Shown here piece by piece: positions 31,809 through 40,915 of a stretch of 64,000 bases of DNA. The position numbers and the translations under genes were made by a program. How positions within the stretch are numbered: position 1 is the first letter of the stretch; the number at the start of each line of letters is the position of its first letter. The stretch covers positions 1-64,000 of the forward strand of contig NZ_SJPU01000004.1 in NCBI RefSeq assembly GCF_007860105.1, given 5' to 3'. The notes under the pieces were generated by a model, which saw nothing but the letters and a program-made list of their open reading frames with translations, was not told where the DNA came from and ran no database searches. Source of the DNA: Allorhodopirellula heiligendammensis (GTDB lineage: Bacteria; Planctomycetota; Planctomycetia; Pirellulales; Pirellulaceae).

Positions 31809-33311
31809 ATGGGCAAGATCACCGGATTTACCGAGTTCGACCGCGAAAAAGTGCCATGGCGTTTGCCAGTCGTACGGATCAACGATTACGACGAAATCTA
31901 TACCGAGCATAAGACCGACCAACTGCGCACCCAAGGTGCTCGGTGCATGGATTGCGGCGTTCCATTTTGCCAATCCGCCAGCGGCTGTCCGGTAGACAAC
32001 CTAATTCCCGAGTGGAACGATCTCGTCTACAACAACCGTTGGAAAGAGGCGATCGAGCGTCTACACAAGACGAACAACTTCCCCGAGTTCACCGGACGGA
32101 CCTGTCCCGCCCCTTGTGAGGGTGCGTGCGTGCTGGGAATCACTAATCCTCCCGTCACGATCAAGAACATCGAGAATGCGATTGTCGACCGTGCCTGGGA
32201 AGAAGGTTGGATTAAGCCGGAACCCCCTCAGTCTCGCACGGGCAAGAAAGTCGCGATCGTTGGAAGTGGACCATCGGGTCTAGCCGCTGCCGACCAACTT
32301 AACAAGGTCGGCCATCTCGTCACTGTGTTCGAGCGGGCCGACAGGCTCGGTGGACTGCTGCAATACGGCATTCCCAATATGAAGTTATCCAAGAAAGTCT
32401 TGCAACGGCGTATCGACAAACTGGTCGCCGAAGGCATCGAGTTTCGTACCGGGGTGAATGTTGGCAAAGACATTACAACCGATGAACTGCAAGAGCAGTA
32501 CGATGCCGTCCTGCTCGCCTGTGGCGCCACCAAGCCCCGCGATCTGCCGATTGATGGTCGCGAGGCCAAGGGCGTGCATTTTGCAATGGAGTTTTTGACT
32601 GCCAATACGAAGCAAAGCGTTCACGGCGATAAGCTCAATGACGATTTCATTAGCGCCGAAGGCAAGGACGTCATCGTCATCGGAGGTGGTGACACCGGCA
32701 CGGACTGCATCGGCACCAGCATCCGACACGGTTGCCGCTCGCTAGTCAACTTTGAATTATTGCCAAAGCCAGCCGAAGATCGCGCTGCGGACAATCCATG
32801 GCCCGAGTGGCCACGCGTGTTCCGCGTCGATTACGGGCACGAGGAAGCCGAAACTAAATTCGGTAAGGACCCCCGTGAATACCAAATCCTGAGCAAGAAG
32901 TTCTTGCTGGATGATGCTGGGAAGCTTCGAGGCATCCAAACCGTTGCCGTTGAGTGGACCAAGAACGACGAAGGCGGTTGGCAAATGAGCGAGGTCGCCG
33001 GCAGCGAGAAGGACTGGCCCGCCCAGTTGATCTTGCTCGCCATGGGATTCTTAGGCCCGGAACAATACGTGGCGGAATCGCTCGGCATGAAGACCGACGG
33101 CCGCAGTAACTTCCAAGCCGAGTATGGGAAATTCGCCACGAGCGTTGAGGGCGTATTTGCCGCTGGCGATTGCCGACGTGGTCAAAGCCTAGTCGTCTGG
33201 GCGATTAACGAAGGCCGCGGCGCAGCAAGAGCGATTGATACCTACCTACAAGGCTCAAGTCGCTTGCCAGCCCCCGGTGTAACGCTCGGAACGTCTCTAG
33301 CGGTCGTCTAA
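31809..33311 (+). CDS. gltD: Glutamate synthase small subunit
   Basis: ATG 31809 gives the standard MGKITGF start; an in-frame ATG at 31704 lies inside the repeat cassette and is not used. The 500-residue protein has two cysteine clusters for 4Fe-4S centres (CMDCGVPFC...GCP and CPAPCEGAC). An FAD motif [12 protein letters not shown] (about 150-161) and a second Rossmann motif [10 protein letters not shown] for NADPH follow. It passes electrons from NAD(P)H to GltB. It is followed at 33339 by a terminator-like hairpin. Confidence 0.96.
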   Translation: MGKITGFTEFDREKVPWRLPVVRINDYDEIYTEHKTDQLRTQGARCMDCGVPFCQSASGCPVDNLIPEWNDLVYNNRWKEAIERLHKTNNFPEFTGRTCPAPCEGACVLGITNPPVTIKNIENAIVDRAWEEGWIKPEPPQSRTGKKVAIVGSGPSGLAAADQLNKVGHLVTVFERADRLGGLLQYGIPNMKLSKKVLQRRIDKLVAEGIEFRTGVNVGKDITTDELQEQYDAVLLACGATKPRDLPIDGREAKGVHFAMEFLTANTKQSVHGDKLNDDFISAEGKDVIVIGGGDTGTDCIGTSIRHGCRSLVNFELLPKPAEDRAADNPWPEWPRVFRVDYGHEEAETKFGKDPREYQILSKKFLLDDAGKLRGIQTVAVEWTKNDEGGWQMSEVAGSEKDWPAQLILLAMGFLGPEQYVAESLGMKTDGRSNFQAEYGKFATSVEGVFAAGDCRRGQSLVVWAINEGRGAARAIDTYLQGSSRLPAPGVTLGTSLAVV

Positions 33312-33338
33312 CGCTCTGCCGCCAAGCACCGACGAGAC

Positions 33339-33380
33339 CGTATCTAGCAGCACCGTTCATCGGGGTCTGGATACGATTTT
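33339..33380 (+). terminator. Terminator-like hairpin after gltD
   Basis: CGTATCTAG (33339-33347) pairs with CTGGATACG (33367-33375) over nine base pairs including one G-U, with a 19-base loop, and is followed by ATTTTAT. It lies 28 bases after the gltD stop. The loop is long and the T-run short, so the terminator is only moderately convincing. Confidence 0.45.
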
Positions 33381-33421
33381 ATGCTGTATGGCTCCGAGGA
33401 CCATTGATTTTCACAGCCAGC

Positions 33422-33458
33422 CGGCCAGCGAGGATTTTTTCCACTTTCTCGCTGGCCG
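33422..33458. repeat. 11-bp perfect inverted repeat
   Basis: CGGCCAGCGAG (33422-33432) and CTCGCTGGCCG (33448-33458) form a perfect stem with a 15-base loop rich in T. No T-run follows, so it is not a simple terminator on the plus strand. It may be a transcript-end stabiliser or a dispersed repeat. Confidence 0.6.
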
Positions 33459-33798
33459 TATTGCATTTATGCGGGAAATTCTCGTCGCCAATTCGTTCGC
33501 TAGAGCAGTCTGCTGTCTAAAACTTAGTAGACTATTGTCGCCGGTGAACCGGCGTCCAACGGCGACCGGCAGAACCGTGGACGCCCGCTGGCCCTGGGGC
33601 TCCCAAGTGGGGAAAGGCTTGTGCTGGGCACAGTTCCATTTCTCGCGGCACATCCCAGGTAGCGCCTGCCAATCGCTGGAACAATTTGTTTCGGGTGAGC
33701 GAAACGATGCGTTGACCATGCCTCGCGATAACTTCCGCAGGGTGAATGCTAACGTTGACTCCTGCACTGTCCTTCAACTTCGACTCGGTAGCCTTGAT

Positions 33799-34866
33799 AT
33801 GCGTTTGAAATTCTCTGTCCTCTGTTGCTGCGTCCTCCCCTGTCTGTTGGTGGCAACAGGATTTTCATCTTCCCCACTTCAGGCCCAGAGTTCCGAACAA
33901 ACAGCACCTGAGATTCGGCTGGGTATCATTGGATTGGATACTTCGCACTCGCCCGCGATTATCAAGACCTTCAATAATCCGGAACCGACTGACAAGATCT
34001 TCGCGGGGTTCCGCGTGGTTGCCGCCTATCCCTTTGGTAGTCAAACGATTGAGTCCAGCGCTAGTCGGATCCCTCAATACACGACAGAGGCTCAAGAGCA
34101 GGGGGTCGAGATCGTTGATTCGATTGCCGACTTGCTGAGCAAGGTCGATTGTGTGTTTCTGGAAACCAACGACGGGCAACTTCATTTGGAGCAGGCGTTG
34201 CAAGTGTTCCAAGCGGGCAAGCCCGTCTTCATCGACAAGCCGACAGGCTCAAACTTGGCCGAGACGATTGCAATCTTTCGAGCCGCCGAGCACTACCAGG
34301 TGCCGATGTTCTCCGCATCATCGCTGCGATACACCGAGGGAGCTCAAGCAATTCGGGCGGGCAAGATCGGGCGGGTCCTTGGATGCAGCACTTACAGCCC
34401 ATGCTCTCTCGAGCCAGCTCACGTGGACCTCTTCTGGTACGGTATCCACGGTGTCGAGACGCTCTTTACGTGCATGGGAACCGGCTGTCTCTCGGTACAG
34501 CACACTGAAACGGAAACGTGTCAGTTTTCGGTCGGTACGTGGGATGGCGGACGCGTGGGTACCTTCCGTGGGATTCAGTCAGGGCGTTCCGGGTATGGTG
34601 GCACCGCGTTCGGCGATAAGGCAATTATGGACGTCGGTTCCTACGCTGGTTACGAACCGCTGTTCATCGAGGTCGCTAAGTTCTTTCACTCCCATGAGCC
34701 GCCCGTATCTTCCCAGGAAACGATCGAAATTTACGCATTCATGCAGGCTGCGTTCGCGAGCAAGCATCGCGGCGGCAGTATGATTGAAATCGCTGAGGTA
34801 ATGAAAGCAGCCATTGCGGACGCAGAGCAATTGCTTGAAGGGAAGCTCGTCGAGCCCAGCAAATAG
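33799..34866 (+). CDS. Secreted Gfo/Idh/MocA-family oxidoreductase
   Basis: Start ATG 33799 is chosen because it begins a Sec signal (MRLKFSVLCCCVLPCLLVAT, cleavage near LQA-QS); the open frame reaches back to 33388. The 355-residue product has a Rossmann start LGIIGLDTSHSP and the FIDKPTGSNLAETIAIF motif. The Lys-Pro pair of that motif is the catalytic/cofactor-binding EKP-like signature. A shortened alpha/beta C-terminal domain follows. Secreted members are common in planctomycetes; they act on sugars with tightly bound NADP. The gene is flanked by non-coding regions, so no pathway can be named. Confidence 0.85.
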   Translation: MRLKFSVLCCCVLPCLLVATGFSSSPLQAQSSEQTAPEIRLGIIGLDTSHSPAIIKTFNNPEPTDKIFAGFRVVAAYPFGSQTIESSASRIPQYTTEAQEQGVEIVDSIADLLSKVDCVFLETNDGQLHLEQALQVFQAGKPVFIDKPTGSNLAETIAIFRAAEHYQVPMFSASSLRYTEGAQAIRAGKIGRVLGCSTYSPCSLEPAHVDLFWYGIHGVETLFTCMGTGCLSVQHTETETCQFSVGTWDGGRVGTFRGIQSGRSGYGGTAFGDKAIMDVGSYAGYEPLFIEVAKFFHSHEPPVSSQETIEIYAFMQAAFASKHRGGSMIEIAEVMKAAIADAEQLLEGKLVEPSK

Positions 34867-35237
34867 GCCGCTCTGCGATGCGCTGGGCGCGATTGTTCCG
34901 CGGGGGCAATTTGGTCGGGCGCCCAGGTCTGCTAACGCGCGCCGGCGCGGGGGGAATGGTTGACTTACCGGTCAGAGGACGCGATAATGTTGTGTGGACT
35001 GCCTCCGCATTTCGCGATCCACGACTCACTCGATTTTTCATACCTGACGCGGCGTCATTTCGCCAAATCTTGAGTCAAAATGCCGAAACAGAAGTTTTTG
35101 TCGGCGGGTTATCTCACCTAATGAGCATTTATTGATTGAGAAGCAAGCCTTCTTCGGACATTTTTCGCGGATTCGTAGCTACTACGAACGAGCGGCTGTG
35201 ACTGTTTTCATTCCTTTTTATTAAGCAGACGGAACCC
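34867..35237. other. Intergenic region before the sigma factor gene
   Basis: This 371-base spacer contains a 6-base inverted repeat, TGACGC-G-GCGTCA (35045-35057), which could be a regulator site. The rest shows no gene or clear promoter. Confidence 0.4.
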
Positions 35238-35933
35238 ATGAACTTTTCAATGAGCACTCTCGCTCCAGAAAAGCCGATCAACGTCTCGCCGCGCAAAACG
35301 GATTCTATCCGCAGCGGAACCGATTCGGCTTCTTCGGAACACGAGATCACTGACGAAGAACTCATCTCGAGGTATCGCCAATCGGGCGACCGCGCGGTCT
35401 ATGAGGCTTTGATGCGGCGTTATGAACGTGAGATCTACGCATACTTGCGTCGATACATGGGAAATGCCGAAATGGCGGAAGATGCGTTCCAAGGCACTTT
35501 TTTGCAAGTGCATTTGAAGTGTCAACAATTCGATCTGACACGTCGTTTCCGGCCGTGGCTGTATGCGATTGCCACTAACCAAGCAATCGACGTGCAGCGA
35601 CGGAACAAGCGTCACCGGATGGTAAGTTTGGATCGCCCTGGGGGATGGCAGGACGATGACCGGGGCGGAAGTTGGTCGGAGAAACTGGTTGGGGCGAGCG
35701 CTGATCCACTCGCCGAAGCCGCTCGTGAAGAAAACGGACGATGGGTACACGAGGCTGTCGCCCAGCTGGGGAAACCCATGCAGCAGGTCGTCGAGCTGGT
35801 GTACTATCGCGGTCTCAAGTATCGCGAAGCTGCGGAAGTCCTTGGGATTCCCGTCGGTACGGTGAAAAGCCGCTTGCACTCAGCGATCCATCAACTCGGA
35901 GGATTCTGGGACGATTCGCACGATCCCAGTTAG
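35238..35933 (+). CDS. ECF-type RNA polymerase sigma factor
   Basis: The 231-residue protein has a 45-residue polar N-terminal extension. Sigma region 2 is at about 60-130 (ALMRRYEREIYAYLRRYMGNAEMAEDAFQGTF and FRPWLYAIATNQAID). A variable linker with RGGSWSEKL follows, then region 4 at about 175-220 (YREAAEVLGIPVGTVKSRLHSAIHQL). No anti-sigma gene with a membrane span or zinc motif lies next to it, so its control is not visible. Planctomycetes encode many orphan ECF factors. A strong terminator follows at 35985, separating it from the antiporter gene. Confidence 0.9.
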   Translation: MNFSMSTLAPEKPINVSPRKTDSIRSGTDSASSEHEITDEELISRYRQSGDRAVYEALMRRYEREIYAYLRRYMGNAEMAEDAFQGTFLQVHLKCQQFDLTRRFRPWLYAIATNQAIDVQRRNKRHRMVSLDRPGGWQDDDRGGSWSEKLVGASADPLAEAAREENGRWVHEAVAQLGKPMQQVVELVYYRGLKYREAAEVLGIPVGTVKSRLHSAIHQLGGFWDDSHDPS

Positions 35934-35953
35934 ATCTACGTTGACGGAGTGTC

Positions 35954-35971
35954 GCGGGAGGAGACTCCCGC
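35954..35971. repeat. Short hairpin after the sigma factor gene
   Basis: GCGGGAG (35954-35960) and CTCCCGC (35965-35971) form a 7-bp stem around GAGA. It resembles in composition the GAGTCTC-type palindromes between gltB and gltD and may be another member of a genome-wide repeat family. Confidence 0.55.
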
Positions 35972-35984
35972 TATGTTTAAAAGG

Positions 35985-36015
35985 CCACGTTATTTGAAAA
36001 TAGCGTGGTTTTTTT
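35985..36015 (+). terminator. Rho-independent terminator of the sigma factor gene
   Basis: CCACGTTATT (35985-35994) pairs with AATAGCGTGG (35999-36008) across a TGAA tetraloop, with one G-U pair, and is followed directly by seven Ts. It is the clearest intrinsic terminator in the window. Confidence 0.85.
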
Positions 36016-36113
36016 GTAAGCAGGTGTCGCGGAAGCGTCAGTGAAACTTTTCATCAGCTGGTGACGAGTAGAATCGGCTCTGGTAATCTCACCGCTAGTC
36101 ACGCTGGACCGCG

Positions 36114-36155
36114 GGTGTGTTTCGGACGGTAGGCCGGTGTGTGCCGGACGGTAGG
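36114..36155. repeat. Tandem 20-bp direct repeats upstream of the antiporter gene
   Basis: A unit of the form GGTGTGT-NN-CGGACGGTAGG occurs at 36114-36133 and 36136-36155, with a 22-base period and two mismatches. A partial third copy follows (GTGTGTCCG). Two helical turns between copies would put both on the same DNA face, suiting a regulator dimer. It ends 47 bases before the antiporter start. Confidence 0.65.
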
Positions 36156-36202
36156 TGTGTCCGCGATTCGCCCCATCTCCTTACTCTCGCTAGCCGCATC
36201 TC

Positions 36203-37192
36203 ATGCTTTTCGCTGTCGGACAACTTGTGGCAGGTGCACTGCTATTGCTCTTGGGCGGCGAGGGCGTGGTACGCGGGGCGTCACGGCTGGCAATTTTAGC
36301 TCGTCTGAGCCCGCTGTTCATCGGATTGACCGTGGTTTCGCTGGGCACCAGCGCACCGGAGATGGCGGTCAGCGTGGCGACGGCCATGCAAGGCCAGGCT
36401 GATATTACGATCGGCAATGTGGTCGGCAGCAATCTGTTTAACATGTTGGTGATCGTAGGATTCAGCGCGATCGTGGCAACGCTGCCCGTCGATCGTCAGA
36501 TCACATCCTTCGACGCGCCCTTCATGGTGGCGACGTGTATCGCGATGGGGGTACTCGGATACGACGGCCAAATCGACAAAGTTGACGGAGTCGGACTGCT
36601 CGTCGCGTTGTTAGTGTACTTCGGAATTTCGTACAAGTTGGGCAAACGTAAGGCTCCTGAATCGATCGAAGACTTCGTCGACGATGTCGCAGGAGAGCCG
36701 ATGCCAGAAGCATCCTGGGGCCGTACGGTGGGAGCTGCATCATTGCAGTTGCTGATATTGGCCCTCGGTGTTGGTGGATTGATTTTAGGATGCGAATGGT
36801 TTGTCGCTGGGTCGGTGACGTTCGCGCGGTTCTTTGGGCTGTCCGAAGCCGTGATTGGCCTGACGATCGTTTCCGTTGGTACATCCTTGCCTGAATTGGT
36901 GACGTCCGTGGCGGCCACTTTGAAAGGTGAGCGTGGAATTGCGATTGGCAATGCGGTCGGTAGTACAATCCTAAACATACTCGCGGTGCTTGGTGTATCG
37001 GCCGTCGTTTCACCGGTCGGCCTCAATGTTCTGCGCTCCATCGAAGTGTTCGACATTCCTGTCATGATTGGTGCCGCGATCGTGACTTGGATTGTTCTCC
37101 GAACTCATCAAAGAGTGACGCGGGTCGAGGGCGTTGTGATGGTCTTACTGTACGTCGGCTATGTAAGCTATCTCTTGCTGGACGCGGCGTGA
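36203..37192 (+). CDS. Calcium/sodium antiporter (CaCA family, YrbG-like)
   Basis: The 329-residue membrane protein has about ten hydrophobic segments in two halves. Each half holds an alpha-repeat: GTSAPEMAVSVATAMQGQADITIGNVVGSNLFN near 52-84 and GTSLPELVTSVAATLKGERGIAIGNAVGSTILN near 230-262. The acidic residues in GTSxPE form the cation site. A hydrophilic loop about 145-170 joins the halves. It exchanges Ca2+ for Na+ or K+ across the inner membrane. The stop TGA at 37190-37192 lies one base before the next ATG, so both genes are probably one operon, perhaps regulated through the tandem repeats upstream. Confidence 0.92.
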   Translation: MLFAVGQLVAGALLLLLGGEGVVRGASRLAILARLSPLFIGLTVVSLGTSAPEMAVSVATAMQGQADITIGNVVGSNLFNMLVIVGFSAIVATLPVDRQITSFDAPFMVATCIAMGVLGYDGQIDKVDGVGLLVALLVYFGISYKLGKRKAPESIEDFVDDVAGEPMPEASWGRTVGAASLQLLILALGVGGLILGCEWFVAGSVTFARFFGLSEAVIGLTIVSVGTSLPELVTSVAATLKGERGIAIGNAVGSTILNILAVLGVSAVVSPVGLNVLRSIEVFDIPVMIGAAIVTWIVLRTHQRVTRVEGVVMVLLYVGYVSYLLLDAA

Positions 37193-37193
37193 G

Positions 37194-38861
37194 ATGGGAA
37201 AGCATCCCCTGCGGTACTCACGGCGAGAGTTGGTCGAAATGGCGTTCGGCTCTGCCGCCGCAGGTCTGTTTGCGTCGGCGATAGGATGTGACCGGCTTTC
37301 CAGAATGGTTTCCGATCCGTTGCCTGGTAAAGGTGAGCTGATTCTTCAGAATCACCGCGTCGGTCATCGAATCCGAGATTTCACAGCGCCATCGCAGGCA
37401 GCCCCAGCAGCTTCTGAGAAGCATCAGTGCGTCATCATTGGGGCCGGCGTATCGGGTTTATCAGCAGCCTGGCATGCAGAGCGAATGGGCATCGAGGACA
37501 TATTGGTACTGGAATTGGAGGCGGTCCCCGGAGGTACCTCGCGGTGCGACAACGCCAATGGTTTCGAGTTCCCTTGGGGAGCGCACTACCTACCGGTTCC
37601 GAAGTCCGACAATCAGCCGCTCGTTGAGTTTTTAACGCAGTGCGACGTGCTGCGCGTTGATGAGAATGGCGTGGTTGAAGTCAGCGAGCAGTATTTGTGT
37701 CGTGAGCCGGAGGAGCGAGTCTTCGCGCAGCAACAGTGGTGGGGCGGGCTGTATCCTGATGCGATCGCGACTCCAGCGGATCGAAATGAACTGCAGCGGT
37801 TCCTGGACGAGATGAAGCGAATGTCAGCTGCAGTCGGTGAAGATGGGAAACGTATGTTTGCCTTGCCGACGCGTCAAAGTTCATCAGCTGAACTTGCCAA
37901 GAAGCTCGACCAGATTTCGATGGCGCAGTGGATGAGCGATCGTGGATTCGATTCGCCGCCCCTGCGATGGCTCGTTGACTATGCTTGTCGAGATGATTAC
38001 GGCCTCCGTGCTGATCAAACCAGTGCGTGGGCAGGCGTGTTCTATTTCGCCGCTCGACTCGATGAACAATCCGGTGAGTCACAAAGCGTGATGACCTGGC
38101 CAACGGGCAATGGATTCCTAGTCAAAAAACTCGTCGAACCATTAGGAGATCGCTTGCGACTCAACCAAGCAGTCGCGAGGGTCACACCGTCCAATCGAAA
38201 TCTCGAGCGATCCTCTCTCATGCTCGATGTGATGAATTGCGAGACCTTCGCCATGACGACCATGGAAGCTGAGCATGTGATTGTGGCGGTACCACAATTT
38301 GTGGCGACACGAATGCTTGACGCGGCCTGGATGAAATCACGAGATGAGACACGCGACATCCCCACTGAGGTTTTCTCGTACGGATCATGGGTAGTGGCAA
38401 ACATCCACTTACGCGATCGGCCTGAGGAAGCTGGATTTCCAATGAGTTGGGACAATGTGATCTCACCATCGGGGTCGTTGGGATACGTCAACGCGACACA
38501 TCAGTTAGGCATGGATCACGGCCCTACGGTACTGACGTGGTACCAAGCCTTAACGGACGGCCAATCGAACATCATCCGTGAGAAGCTACTTACCCGGACC
38601 TGGTCCGAAGTCGCAGAAACAGTGATTATGGATCTTGAGCTCGCCCATCCAGATATCCGCCCCTTGATCACGCGACTCGATGCCATGATATGGGGACATG
38701 CGATGCCTCAACCGCATGTTGGCGCGATTTTCCATCCTGCTCGCGCAGCGGCACTGCGATCGATTGGAAACGTGCATTTTGCCTGTACCGACCTGAGTGG
38801 TATCGCCTTGTTCGAGGAAGCCTTTGACCATGGATATCGGGCTGCAGCTGCATGCGTCTGA
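37194..38861 (+). CDS. Tat-type lipoprotein FAD-dependent amine-oxidase-like oxidoreductase
   Basis: The 555-residue product has a twin-arginine segment (YSRRELVEMAFG, 8-19), a hydrophobic stretch and a lipobox ASAIGC (Cys32). It should therefore be exported folded and lipid-anchored. A Rossmann FAD motif CVIIGAGVSGLSAAWHAERMG starts near 79, followed by GGTSRCDNANGFEFPWGAHYLPVP and a C-terminal GNVHFACTDLSGIALFEEAFDHGYRAA, as in protoporphyrinogen/amine oxidases. Relatives in other bacteria lie beside spermidine-synthase-like proteins, but here the partner is the antiporter one base upstream. The substrate is unknown; an amine is a guess from the fold. Confidence 0.82.
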   Translation: MGKHPLRYSRRELVEMAFGSAAAGLFASAIGCDRLSRMVSDPLPGKGELILQNHRVGHRIRDFTAPSQAAPAASEKHQCVIIGAGVSGLSAAWHAERMGIEDILVLELEAVPGGTSRCDNANGFEFPWGAHYLPVPKSDNQPLVEFLTQCDVLRVDENGVVEVSEQYLCREPEERVFAQQQWWGGLYPDAIATPADRNELQRFLDEMKRMSAAVGEDGKRMFALPTRQSSSAELAKKLDQISMAQWMSDRGFDSPPLRWLVDYACRDDYGLRADQTSAWAGVFYFAARLDEQSGESQSVMTWPTGNGFLVKKLVEPLGDRLRLNQAVARVTPSNRNLERSSLMLDVMNCETFAMTTMEAEHVIVAVPQFVATRMLDAAWMKSRDETRDIPTEVFSYGSWVVANIHLRDRPEEAGFPMSWDNVISPSGSLGYVNATHQLGMDHGPTVLTWYQALTDGQSNIIREKLLTRTWSEVAETVIMDLELAHPDIRPLITRLDAMIWGHAMPQPHVGAIFHPARAAALRSIGNVHFACTDLSGIALFEEAFDHGYRAAAACV

Positions 38862-39334
38862 GCAGCGTTTTTTTGACAACCATGGTGGGCTAAGCTGTCG
38901 AGACGCGTTGTCGGCTGGGTTGGCGACGCTGCCGGTGCCTCGCGACACTCGGCTCACGATGGCGTTGCTAAGGGCGATTGAATCTATAACCCGTTCTAAT
39001 ACCGCAGCGGTGTCAGCGCCACAACGACGCGAGCCTGACGTAAAAGTTCTCTTGGTAGAGTGAGATTGGTGCCCGGGCGAACAATCTGATGGAGATTCGA
39101 TCACGCGTCCTATCGACGCGAACGGTCTCAGACGCACGAATTATGTGATGGGCAGAATCAAGACCAAAGATCATTCTAGGGAGCTCGTGAAACTGCGATC
39201 ATTTGCCTGATTATTATATAATCTTGATGGTTGGTTAAGTTCTGGCACGGCAAATGCGGGTACACCTCTCTCGATCGCGTGAGACGTGATGTTCACAGCT
39301 ACGCGGAATTCAACACTACTACTGGGAGATAGCC
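38862..39334. other. Intergenic region carrying a sigma-54-type promoter
   Basis: This 473-base region between the oxidoreductase and the UPF0391 gene contains the -24/-12 element at 39243-39257 and an AT-rich tract just before it (39211-39232). A small hairpin CGCGTC/GACGCG lies near 39105-39121. I see no credible gene in it. Confidence 0.5.
39243..39257 (+). promoter_or_regulatory. Sigma-54-type -24/-12 promoter
   Basis: TGGCACGGCAAATGC matches the consensus TGGCACG-N4-TTGC in 10 of 11 fixed positions. GG is at -24 and GC at -12 with the invariant spacing. It lies 77 bases upstream of the UPF0391 start. An enhancer-binding activator would be required; no such gene is in the window. Confidence 0.65.
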
Positions 39335-39502
39335 ATGTTAGGCTGGGCTTTAACTTTTTTAATCATCGCGTTGATTGCGGGTGCATTCGGCTTCCTCGGC
39401 TTGGCAGGTACTGCCGCCTCGATTGCCAAGATCCTGTTCGTCGTGTTCCTGGTACTGTTCGTGATCGGGTTGATCATGGGACGCCGCGGTCCAGTTGCTT
39501 AA
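39335..39502 (+). CDS. UPF0391 (DUF1328) small membrane protein
   Basis: ATG 39335 with GGAG seven bases upstream starts a 55-residue protein ending at TAA 39500-39502. It consists of two hydrophobic spans ([22 protein letters not shown] and [19 protein letters not shown]) around a GTAASIAK turn and ends RRGPVA, which is the standard form of UPF0391/YtjA proteins. The family is induced by stress in many bacteria but has no known activity. It is the first gene after the sigma-54-type promoter and may head the stress-like cluster reaching to 43002. Confidence 0.92.
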   Translation: MLGWALTFLIIALIAGAFGFLGLAGTAASIAKILFVVFLVLFVIGLIMGRRGPVA

Positions 39503-39615
39503 CCAGCACGTTTGGATTTAGCTGTCAGGCTCTGTTGGCGTCGACTACATGCTAATAGAGCCGAAGGTATATTTAAGAATCGCGTTGCGTCAAACACACT
39601 CCAGGAAATTTCAGA

Positions 39616-40065
39616 ATGTCTAATCAAGTAGAAGCGAAGCGAGGTACCGACGAGGGCGCAGCATGGGCGAGTGTCCGGGACGCGATTACCGAACGCTGGC
39701 CACACATCAACCGTGATGAACTGGCGGAATGCAAGAACGAGACCTGTCGATTAGTGGACTTCGTCAAAGAGCGTGTCAGTGAGGGGCACGATGAGATCGA
39801 GTCCGTTGTCTCCGAGTTCGCCCCGCAAGAGTCTATCGTCGACAAGGTCGCACACTCCGCTTCGGATCAGGTGCAGCGGGCGAGCGAGGCGGCACAGTTC
39901 GCGTACATGCGGGCCGATGAGTGCATCTCAGAACGGCCAACCGAATCGGTGCTTACCGGGTTCTTTGCGGGTGTCGTCGTAGGAGTCACCGTTACGGCCC
40001 TGCTAATGAGATCGAAGCCAGCACCGTCGGCTTGGGATCGCGTGAAGAGCCGATCTTATTTTTAA
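39616..40065 (+). CDS. CsbD-/DUF883-like stress-associated membrane protein
   Basis: The 149-residue product has an N-terminal part resembling CsbD proteins (SVRDAITERWPHINRDELAECKNETCRLVDFVKERV, about 18-55). A helical region follows, then a C-terminal ERPTESVLTGFFAGVVVGVTVTALL span (about 107-131), as in the ElaB/YqjD/DUF883 group. Such proteins are often ribosome- or membrane-associated in stationary phase. ATG 39616 is preceded by AGGA. It lies 113 bases after the UPF0391 gene and 27 bases before the dehydrogenase gene. The fusion of both parts in one small protein is my reading and not certain. Confidence 0.7.
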   Translation: MSNQVEAKRGTDEGAAWASVRDAITERWPHINRDELAECKNETCRLVDFVKERVSEGHDEIESVVSEFAPQESIVDKVAHSASDQVQRASEAAQFAYMRADECISERPTESVLTGFFAGVVVGVTVTALLMRSKPAPSAWDRVKSRSYF

Positions 40066-40092
40066 CTCAAAATCTGCTCAGGGGTGCTTGGC

Positions 40093-40863
40093 ATGGCAAC
40101 GACATTAATCACAGGTGCCTCGTCGGGTATCGGGCGGGAGTTATCGAAACAGTTCGCTGCTGGCGGGGACGACATTGTCATAACCGCACGCAGCGAGTCG
40201 GAGCTCAATAACCTTGCCGACGAAGTTCGACGTGCGTGGCACGTTAATGCGATGGTGATCGTCTGTGATCTCGCCCAGCCCCATGCTGCGGACAAATTGC
40301 ATGAAGAATTGGTCACGCGATCCATTGAAGTGGATAATTTGGTCAACAATGCGGGATTTGGAGCGCTCGGGAAATTTGCTGAGCTGTCGCCTGATCGTCA
40401 GACAGAAATGCTGATGTTAAACGTGGTTTCGCTAACACGCCTGACGCGCCTACTGTTGCCATCAATGTTAGAACGCGGCCACGGGGGCGTGCTCAACGTC
40501 GGCTCGATCGCAGCATACCAGGCAGGGCCGAACATGTGCGTCTACTACGCCAGCAAAGCGTACGTTCTATCCTTCACCGAAGCTCTCCATGAGGAACTGC
40601 GTGGCACTGGGCTCCACGTTACGTGTTTAGAGCCCGGCCCGACTTCAACCGGGTTCGGTGACGATTCGGGAATGTCGAGTTTGCCAATATTCCAATCGCA
40701 AGCCATGTCTGCTGAGAACGTAGCCAAAGCAGGATACAAAGCTTATCGTAACAATACTGACGTCGTGATACCGGGTTGGAAGAACCGAGCTTTGCAAACT
40801 TCAGCTGGTTTCCTGCCGAGATTCGTGACACGCAAAATAACGGCAAAAATTCACGGCTCGTGA
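40093..40863 (+). CDS. Short-chain dehydrogenase/reductase
   Basis: Start ATG 40093 is preceded by AGGGG; an in-frame GTG at 40084 overlaps that site. The 256-residue protein has the classical SDR cofactor motif TGASSGIG (residues 6-13), NNAG near 82-85, and a catalytic Ser plus YASK (Tyr, Lys near 152-156). PGPTSTGF closes the core, as in the DltE/YqjQ-like subgroup. The substrate is not predictable. Close spacing to the CsbD-like gene suggests co-transcription in the stress cluster. Confidence 0.9.
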   Translation: MATTLITGASSGIGRELSKQFAAGGDDIVITARSESELNNLADEVRRAWHVNAMVIVCDLAQPHAADKLHEELVTRSIEVDNLVNNAGFGALGKFAELSPDRQTEMLMLNVVSLTRLTRLLLPSMLERGHGGVLNVGSIAAYQAGPNMCVYYASKAYVLSFTEALHEELRGTGLHVTCLEPGPTSTGFGDDSGMSSLPIFQSQAMSAENVAKAGYKAYRNNTDVVIPGWKNRALQTSAGFLPRFVTRKITAKIHGS

Positions 40864-40915
40864 ACAATGCATCGACTTCTTTGACGCTCTTCACCCACCT
40901 TTAGGATATCTACTG

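Larger units (their letters stand above)
33312..33798. other. Intergenic region with stem-loops
   Basis: This 487-base spacer between gltD and the Gfo/Idh/MocA gene holds the two hairpins listed separately. The frame of the downstream gene stays open through most of it, but the translation is not protein-like and no signal peptide is present, so I treat it as non-coding. Confidence 0.5.

Noticed and set aside
33388-33798. A 137-codon N-terminal extension of the Gfo/Idh/MocA protein
   Set aside because: The translation is not protein-like, it crosses a perfect hairpin, and the signal peptide starts only at 33799.
38797-39063. A plus-strand frame overlapping the end of the Tat oxidoreductase gene
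   Set aside because: It begins inside the oxidoreductase gene in another frame, and the part beyond 38861 shows no motif or ribosome site.
40235-40255. A second TGGCACG element resembling sigma-54 sites
   Set aside because: It is inside the dehydrogenase gene, and the GG to GC spacing is one base short.
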